A stretch of 64,000 nucleotides of DNA from Macrolepiota albuminosa (lineage: Eukaryota > Basidiomycota > Agaricomycetes > Agaricales > Agaricaceae), in NCBI GenBank assembly GCA_027475525.1, contig JAMWFC010000012.1, positions 95,831-159,830 of the forward strand, in the 5' to 3' direction. A program made the position numbers and the translations under genes. Below, piece after piece: positions 57,034-64,000 of the stretch (the stretch's first letter is position 1; every line of letters begins with the position of its first letter). The notes below the pieces were generated by a model. It made no database searches. It saw nothing but the letters and a program-made list of their open reading frames with translations, and had not been told where the DNA came from.

Positions 57034-58775
57034 GTATCAGTAACTCAGATGAGCCACTGCATTTCAATAACTCTGGCACCAACAAATCTTCTCTGGTGCT
57101 GTGGTGCTCTACCCAGATAGTGTGCCCATCACACATGATATTGGATGCCCAGGAGTTCTTTGCAGCACAATCAGCAGCTCAGAATATAGGAGAGAACACC
57201 CCCAAAGCACTGTATGCATTGACCACAGTATTTGCATTCCTTGCATTGACCAAGTCCAATGACACAAATGCAGCACTACAAAGTTACTGAAAGCCATGAG
57301 AAAACCAGACTTATGAGTACCAGCAATGGAACTGAGCTGGATGTCATGGAGAGAAAGGAGGTATGAAAAGTTATCAATGTAAAGAACATACCAAGTGGAA
57401 AGAAAATCATGGATTGAGTATATGAGTATATGCTAACAAGTACAACAGGAAGGGAGAAATAGGCTCACTTGATAGCAAAAAGGTATATGCAAGTTCAAGG
57501 TGAAGACTTTGACAAGACTTATATGTCAGTTGTATAGCTGGAATTTATAAGAATGACCATGGTGGTTGCCACTGCATTGGAAATGCACTTATAGCAGATT
57601 GACTTTGTATCCACATATCTCAATAGTAAGCTTGAACATACTGTTTATATGAGACCTCCTCTAGGATTCTGGAAGGGGAGAGAAAGGCTCTCCACTTACA
57701 AAAAGCTATTTATAGCTTAATGCAAGGCAGCCACAATTAATGGCATAACTCTGACAGAGCATACAACAATCTGAAATATCTTGCCTTATGCACTAATAGC
57801 TGCATTCAGTATAAACAAGTTGATGGAGAGCACACTATCATGGACAACTACAATGACAAAGTTTTAGAGGCTCTCAAACTGCCAAGCAAAAACTGGGGTC
57901 TAAATTTGAGGTAAAAAACATAGATGAGTTACAATACATCCTAGGTTCATTTTGACTGCAACTCAACCACCAGCAATATCTACCTGTCTCAATCAGCATA
58001 TCTGGAATAGATGCTTAAACAGTTTAGTTTCCAGACCTTGAACACCTGAAACACCCCTTTATCCACCAGCATTGTTTTGACTGAGTCTTAATCCCCCCAG
58101 ACTGAGGAAGACCAAAAGTTCATGCTTAACAAACCCTTCTGTGAAGTTCTGGGCTTGCTAATGTGGGCTCAGGCAGCTACTCACTCTGATTTATCATTTG
58201 CTGTCAGTCTTCTTGCATGGTTTCAGAGTAATGTCAGACCTGCTTACTAAAAGGCTTTGGCCCATGCAATGCAGTATATAAATGGGATACTTGATTACCA
58301 CATTGCCTACCAATAGGAGGCCACCATCAAATCCATTGGATATGTTGACTCAGATTATAGTGGTGATCTTGACACATGATGCTCAACTAGAGGATATATA
58401 TTTACTATGGCCAGAGGAGCAATCTCCTGGAGCTTAAAACACCAGCCCATGGTCACCCTCTCTACTACAGAAGCCAAATACATGTCTTTGACATGAGGTG
58501 TGCAACAGGCCATGTGGATGCACAACTGGCTTCTTGATGTAGATCTGACACAAATCCTCCTGGCCACTCTCCATATAGACAACTCACCTGCCTTGTTGCT
58601 TGCCCAGTGCACAAAAGTTTATGCTTGCGCAAAGCATATCAATATCAGACACCACTATATACAAGAACATGTGAAACAAAGAGAGATCAAAGTTATCCAT
58701 ATTCCCTCTACTCAAAATCCCACTGATCTGCTCACCAGGATTGTGCTGCCTACTGCCATCTCATTGGCCTCTTGA
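57034..58775 (+). pseudogene. copia RT-RNase H (broken)
   Basis: The copia frame resumes at the GTATC repeat. Early RT is badly decayed. The late part reads IYLSQSAYLE, then VLGLLMWAQAATHSDLSFAVSLLAWF and IGYVDSDYSGDLDT, ISWSLKHQPMVTLSTTEAKYM, LHIDNSPALLLA and KHINIRHHYIQEHV. This is the conserved RT end and RNase H of copia elements. Stops occur throughout. The YVDD box was not found. Confidence 0.7.
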
Positions 58776-58805
58776 ACCTCAAGCCCCAGCTTAAGTCCAG
58801 GAGAG

Positions 58806-59616
58806 TGTCAAAATAGACTCAACACTATGGTGGCAGCACCTCAGTTACTTTCTAGCATGTCAAATTTTTTCATATTTCTTTATTTTATTTTACCTATTTC
58901 TTTCTCCAGGTTGATTGGGCTCAATTGGCCTGTATAGTTCTGTCAGAGGACTCCTCATTTCTTCCTGCTTTCACTTTTCATTTCTTCATTCTCTCTTTAT
59001 TCATTCTCTTATTTCTGCTGTCATTCTCTTACCTTACTGCTTCTACTCTTTCAACAATATCTATTCTCAGCCCTTGAGGTGCTCTGATTCTTTAGCTATT
59101 ATTCAGACAAGTGTGGGCCTTTCAGTACCACTTTCAGACTGCTTATATAAACCAGAGTTTGCCTTTCTGACCTCCAAAGTCTGAAGTTTTTCTGCCTTAT
59201 TTGTACACTTGTTTGTTTAGGCAATTTTTAAGTTTTTAAGGTTTTGTTGTACTGTATAGTTGTTTTCCATGCTTCAGAGGCCCCAGAAGCATCCAACCTG
59301 GCATAGAAAATCCCTAGACTTATTCTTGTTGAATCTCACTCTGCCAAGTGAGTACTTATTATAATATTGTCAGTATATACTCTAATACGTTTTGGATCTC
59401 CCTCTGCCAGCTGTATGACTGAGCCATAGCCTCCAGAGGTTGCCCTTACAAGTTTCTCAGCCACCCCTCCCTCTATCAGAGGAATTTTTCCTTCCAGGCT
59501 CTCAGTCATTTTTTCCAAAGACTGGAGGTACATAACTTACTTCTCTAATCACTTAAACACCTACTTATGTACTACTTATGTATGACCTGTAGCAGTAGCA
59601 CTTACTCAGTATTACA
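58806..59616 (+). repeat. copia 3' LTR, interrupted
   Basis: It runs TGTCAAAATAGACTC to CAGTATTACA. It is preceded by a purine-rich tract (AAGTCCAGGAGAG). Removing the solo LTR and one target copy leaves about 296 bp, which aligns with the 285-bp 5' LTR. Confidence 0.85.
58941..59450 (+). repeat. solo LTR (family X) inside the copia 3' LTR
   Basis: It runs TGTCAGAGGACTCC to GTTGCCCTTACA, 510 bp. The flanks are AGTTC (58936-58940) and AGTTT (59451-59455), and the undisturbed 5' LTR has a single AGTTC at the same point. It lacks any internal region and so arose by LTR-LTR recombination. Confidence 0.88.
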
Positions 59617-60017
59617 CTTCTATTCTTTCAACACTCTCTATTAGTACTACTTTTAGCCTCTGAGATGCTCTGGTTCTTTAGCTATCATTGAGACAAGTGT
59701 GGCCTCTTCAACACTGCATATAGACCACTTACATAAGCTGGAGTTTGCCAGAGTTTGTCTCTTGTTTGTGCAATTGTTGGTGTTGTCAATTTTTTGAGTT
59801 TTTTAATGTTTTGTTGTTGCATACAGTTGTTTCTCATGCTCTAGAGGCCCCAGAAGTGTCCAACTTGGCATAGGGAATCCCTAAACTTGTTCTTTTTGGA
59901 TTTTCCTCTGCCAAGTGAGTAGTTATTCTAATATTGTTAGTATATACTCTAATATACTTTGGATCTCCCTCTGCCAGCTGTGTGACTGAGTCATAGCCTC
60001 CAGAAGTTGCTCTTACA
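59617..60017 (+). repeat. solo LTR (family X), right half
   Basis: After the copia 3' LTR and CTTCT the sequence continues family X from its position 113 to the end (TTGCTCTTACA). It completes the half at 36621-36732. Confidence 0.8.
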
Positions 60018-62264
60018 GAGACACTTTTTTGAACTACTGTACATCTATCTGCTGGACCATGTCATATAGCACATTGTAACATGTCTGCAGCTCTGTATTC
60101 TATGCCATGTTGGGAGACTGCTTTGCTACAGTGTAGCAGACTCCACTGAACACATATCATATAGCACAAAGCAAGCTCCCCTACAATGTATGACACATAC
60201 TATTGTAATATCTCTATGTGTTGTCTGTATTTCTTTGACCCACTCATTCCATTGTTCTCTACTCATATATACATATAGCTACATTTGGTTAAGGTGAAGG
60301 CTTAGTTGAGAGGGTGATGAGCTCCCATTATAGTGATGAAGCCCAAAAGTATATTAGTAGCAGATACAGTTTACGGCTACTGACCTGTATAAAAATGTGT
60401 TTGGGCATGCTAAGGGTTGAGAGAGTCCTGGGCAGTTCTCAGAGAACAAGTCAGAAATGAGTTAAACAGTGAGATTTGGTAAAAGTTGGCAACAATATAG
60501 TAAGGAGGGTTGGTAAGAAAATGTGGTAAAAGGAATGTGCTAACAACAAGGTGTGCCTGAGTTAAAAGAATGCAGATATGAGTAAGTGTGGCAAAGGATG
60601 CAGCAAGGAAACTAGAGGCTTAGCAATGACTAATCTGCATGATGCCTGCCATAAGTGCAAGGCATGTAGATTCCATAAACATAACTGCAGCAAGCAGGCT
60701 AAGAGTGTTCAGACAATTGGCAACTATGAACTTAGTCAGCTCAAAAAAAATCTGAACTGTGAGGTGAACTGAGGGGTGTAAACTGGAGTACTCTGTTTTG
60801 TGTTCTAACTAGTGACAATGGTAAATATTTATAGTAAAAATGAGTTTGCCATCACTAAGCAGCTAAGCATTGCCAAGAAGCGGTGAACTAGAAAGAATGT
60901 AAGTGTCATGACCCCTCCCATCCAGGACCATCCTAGAACACCCCTGGAATACCATCTGGGACTTCCCTGCCAACCCCACAACACCACCCCCACTATCACA
61001 ACTGCTGACACCGCCATCACATGCACCTGACTCTGCCATCATGCCACACCCCCTGACAGCCCCCATCATGGATCCCAGGACCATCCGCTGGCACAATGAT
61101 CAATCATCAGATCACATCAATCATCCCGGCTATCATGCATCACACATCAGGGCCATCCCTCCACACCAATTGATTGTGCACTCTGCATGTGCAATCGCCA
61201 GTATACAACTCCCTCTCCTTCTGCTGCTGCCCATTAGCTCCCAGAACTGCCTCAGACATCCCAAAACCCTTCAGGAACCCAGAGTAGTCCCCACTGGTAC
61301 TTAAAAAGTAGATACTCACTTGTCATACTTTAGTCTTGATATTACATTGATTGTTTGTGTGCTCTTTTGATTTGACTAGTATGCACTGACTGGCATGCTT
61401 TAACTGGCATGCTCAACTTCTTCACGTGCTCTTAAGATTGGTATGCACTTTGCAACCTAAAGTTTATTAATTTCAGTCTCATCTTAGAACTCCCGGTTCT
61501 CGACTCAACTCTACTCCTCTAATTCTTTCAACTTTACCTGATCTCTGGACTAAGTTCCTTACTCTAGGATTCCCCTGTTTGTGTTTTGAACTCCGGAGCA
61601 CAGCCCAGAGTTCCAGACACCTGAGTACATATAGATCAAGTCCATTTTGTAAGGGCATTGCTTTTTCAGAAAGTCTCTGACTCAGCGGAACCTGACAGTA
61701 AGTAGTCGCCATGCATTAAACTAAATATTGAGAAGTTAATGAAAGTACTGTCTGTCCAAGTAATGAGAAGGCGCTAAGTGGTGCCAGGCACCAAGGTGAA
61801 ATGCCAGGCTGTCAGTTACAGAAAAATACCATCATTCCTACTTGTAAGCGCTACTGCCAGCTAGCAGTACCATATGCTGCCTGAGTGATGCCATCTGTCA
61901 ATCCTTGCTGATGGCATGATGCCTGCTGTCACTTGTCATTCCAGCTGCTATTGGCGCTATCACTGATTGAATACATTGCTTGCCATGCATGGCTGTTGGA
62001 AGTGGCTTAAAATGGATAAATTGCATGCACCAAGTTTGGAACAAATGCAGCAAGGTGTCCAGAGCTGGTGCTGAGCCTGTGTGGGATCCTATCATCTCCT
62101 CTCAAATGAAAAACTGACTGTCCCCAGTCACCAAAAATAGTTACCATTACCATTTTGTGACTGGTGGCCTGTGCATCTGCTAAACTTTCCTTATAGTCCT
62201 AGCACATGAATTTGGACTTTATACCTCTTTTTCTGAAAATCCCTGGCACTTTACTCTAAAAAAA
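60018..62264. other. decayed repeat DNA, no gene recognised
   Basis: Contents are the second copy of the 160-bp repeat (60060-60215), a short Cys/His-containing frame (60578-60772, with CHKCKACRFHKHNC) and a proline-rich CCA/CATC stretch (60.9-61.3 kb). The Cys/His frame may be a scrap of a TE-associated protein. Nothing else is supportable. Confidence 0.4.
60060..60215 (+). repeat. dispersed repeat, copy 2
   Basis: It matches 49147-49305 in the same orientation with scattered substitutions, many of them transitions. It lies about 40 bp beyond the end of the split solo LTR. Confidence 0.65.
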
Positions 62265-64000
62265 ATGTCCTTTCAATTTCCAACTCTGCCTGTCATACCA
62301 TTGAAAGAGGCCCAAAATGCTGCCTCTGCTTATATCATCAAAGCCAACCACTTCATTAAGTAGATCAAAAACATGGGTGCAGAGGTGCCATCAAACTTAG
62401 TCATTGCCGTGATGAAGTTGCTGGAGTGCTGGTTGGAGGTCAGAGTGCTTGGCATGGGGTGGGACTAAGAGATCAAAGTGCACAAATGGTGCTGCACCCA
62501 CTCCATTTTTGTGTTTTGTAAGTTGTTGCCAAAGCTTGCCCTGTTGCTAGCTGAACCTGTTCCTAGGTGCCTCCTCCAGTTTCTATCATTAAGGATGAAC
62601 TGGAGGACATCTTGTCAGAAGCATTGCCAATGATGGTAAGCACTCTGGCAACTGAGTGAGTATTTCTAACTGTTGTTCTGACTTAGCTTTGGTCTGACTT
62701 GTCTCCTTGTAGCAAGCAGGAGGTGTTGATGCCCCTGGCACATATGCAAGTTGACGAGGAGATTTCCTGTGACTTCTGTGCAATCACCTGGGTGTTGGAG
62801 GAGCAGGAGCATGTGAAGGAGTTGGCTGAGGAGATGGAGGAAATTGACAGGGAGGTGTCATCCATTGCTAAGAAGCAGGGGTTGGTTGCCATGGGATCAA
62901 GCAAAGCTTCCCATGCTGGCAGGGCACAGAGCCCAGCACTGCCAGCTAGCAGGATGGGCTCCCCAGTAAAGCCAGGTAAGGCTTTGAAAAAGAAAATGAG
63001 TTTTGACCTTCCTTACTATTGCTGTGCATTGCTAACAGCTTCCTCCAAGTCTTGCAAAGGGAAAGCTCCTCAATATATGATAAGCAATCTTTAACATCAA
63101 TTATGTAACTGACTCTTGTTCCTCAAATGCCAACACAGATGACCTTTAATGATGCCAAGCTAAAAGGGCTGTTAGTGCCACACTGTGAGGAGGCTGTTTT
63201 GGATGAGGGGATGGGGGCTGGTGTGGTCTTGCCAGAAATAAAAAACAAGAAGACAGCAAGCCTGGCAATGAGAAAGGAGTTCAAGGACTTCCAGGGGGCG
63301 ATAAGCAACTTGAAATTTTTGATTCTTTACTAACTTTGGTAACAGTGTGATAAATGCTGGGCTGACAATGGCCCAGAAGGCTGCTGGTTCCTGACTGGGG
63401 CCCAGCCTTGTTATCAATGTGGCACCCTCAAGCATGCCTGTACCATTGATGGTGCCAAGAGCTGAGAATGTGGGGATGCTCCTGACACTATGGTCGAGCA
63501 CATGTTTACTCATGCCATGCTGGTCAGGCATGCCTGAGAGTTTATAGAGGGGAAGAAGCAGAAGAAGGCTGCAGGTGGTGTGGTATGCATTAGTGGAGTC
63601 TCCTTGGCGCTGCTAACATGCCAAGTGGATGGTACAGCAACTGTCAGCAAATGAGGTGCCAGGGACTGCCAAGAATCAATAATCCCCTTAAAACAAGAAG
63701 TCCCTTCCCTGCCAAGGAAAAGAGCAAAGCAAAAGCAAAATGCGCTCACATAGTGTCGCCCTCCTCCCCCCCAGAAGACATGAAAATAAAGAAGTTAGAG
63801 ACTGTGCCTGCCACTAGCCACCTCCCTCCTGCCAACTTGGTATCCAGTCCCAGCCAGTTATTATCTCCTATCCATTTGAGAGGGGTGTCCTTGCCAGCTG
63901 CTGAGAATGAGGAGGACATGGCTACTGTACCAGTGGCAATGAAGGAGAACAGCACAGAGGGTGACAAAGATGTGGCAAAAGATGAAGATTGGGAGATGTG
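62265..64000 (+). pseudogene. Cys-rich TE-associated basidiomycete ORF (broken, runs off window)
   Basis: From ATG 62265 (MSFQFPTLPVIPLKEAQ) the sequence reads a helical region with in-frame TAG and TAA, then VHKWCCTHSIF and LLPKLALLLAEPVP. An acidic coiled-coil part follows (62.75-62.88 kb, EEQEHVKELAEEMEEIDREV). A cysteine cluster with CX2C and CX2CX6C spacing lies at 63.34-63.46 kb (CDKCWADNGPEGCWF, CYQCGTLKHAC), then a Lys-rich tail. I recall this arrangement from multicopy hypothetical proteins of mushrooms that accompany repeats; its role is unknown. Introns are probably present (acceptors near 62.70, 63.13 and 63.35 kb). Confidence 0.5.

Larger units (their letters stand above)
36733..59616 (+). 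mobile_element. Ty1/copia element, interrupted by nested insertions
   Basis: 5' LTR 36733-37017, gag and protease to 38.3 kb, integrase pieces at 38.6-39.0 and 50.87-51.49 kb, RT-RNase H at 57.04-58.78 kb and 3' LTR 58806-59616 read in order on the plus strand. The element is flanked by CTTCT at 36728-36732 and 59617-59621, an exact 5-bp target duplication. Removing the two gypsy insertions and the solo LTR leaves an element of roughly 5 kb, a normal copia size. All genes carry stops. Confidence 0.85.

Overview
The window looks like nuclear DNA of a basidiomycete, most likely an Agaricomycete. The central genes are broken by many 41-70 bp introns with GT-AG (once GC-AG) borders. Their proteins read like mushroom homologues (tricarboxylate carrier, uroporphyrinogen-III synthase, adenylosuccinate lyase, KRE6/SKN1, flavin halogenase, ferric reductase). 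The flanks hold Ty3/gypsy chromoviruses, Ty1/copia, DIRS-like and hAT elements. I worked by reading and hand-splicing, without database searches, so splice sites are predictions chosen to keep frame and conserved motifs.

Layout. 1-7.3 kb: the 3' end of a plus-strand LTR element with its LTR (151-384), then a decayed minus-strand gypsy chromovirus whose 5' LTR (7051-7282) is inverted relative to the first LTR. 7.3-8.15 kb: a broken N-terminal ORF of another retroelement family. 9-33.5 kb: gene-rich DNA holding an RluA-type pseudouridine synthase, a protein with an ISG12-like glycine/alanine-rich tail, about 4 kb with no clear gene, CTP1 and HEM4 head to head, a Ser/Pro-rich protein with a frameshift, ADE13, a 20-exon KRE6-like glucan synthesis gene with 5-nt and 11-nt exons, a flavin-dependent halogenase with a decayed second-copy tail beside it, a retroelement-associated pseudogene, an EthD-like gene remnant, and a ferric reductase. 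The genes serve ordinary metabolism, wall building and iron uptake, and I see no secondary-metabolite cluster around the halogenase.

34.3-60 kb: a hAT transposase remnant, then one nested stack of mobile elements. A solo LTR (left half 36621-36732, right half 59617-60017) was split by a copia element (36733-59616, target duplication CTTCT). The copia element was split by a gypsy element (39474-50840) and by a chromovirus (51498-57033, target duplication GTATC), and its 3' LTR was hit by another solo LTR (58941-59450; the 5' LTR preserves the empty site). The inner gypsy element carries a DIRS-like tyrosine-recombinase element with 754-bp inverted arms (41203-44702) and another solo LTR (46022-46512). 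60-64 kb is decayed repeat sequence ending in a broken Cys-rich TE-associated reading frame.

The stack is strongly depleted of CpG and full of stop codons and catalytic-residue losses that fit C-to-T decay. The DIRS-like element is visibly richer in CpG, so it is probably the youngest insertion. I found no convincing new functional system. The most unusual structures are the DIRS-like hairpin element, the fully datable nest, and the micro-exons of the KRE6 gene.
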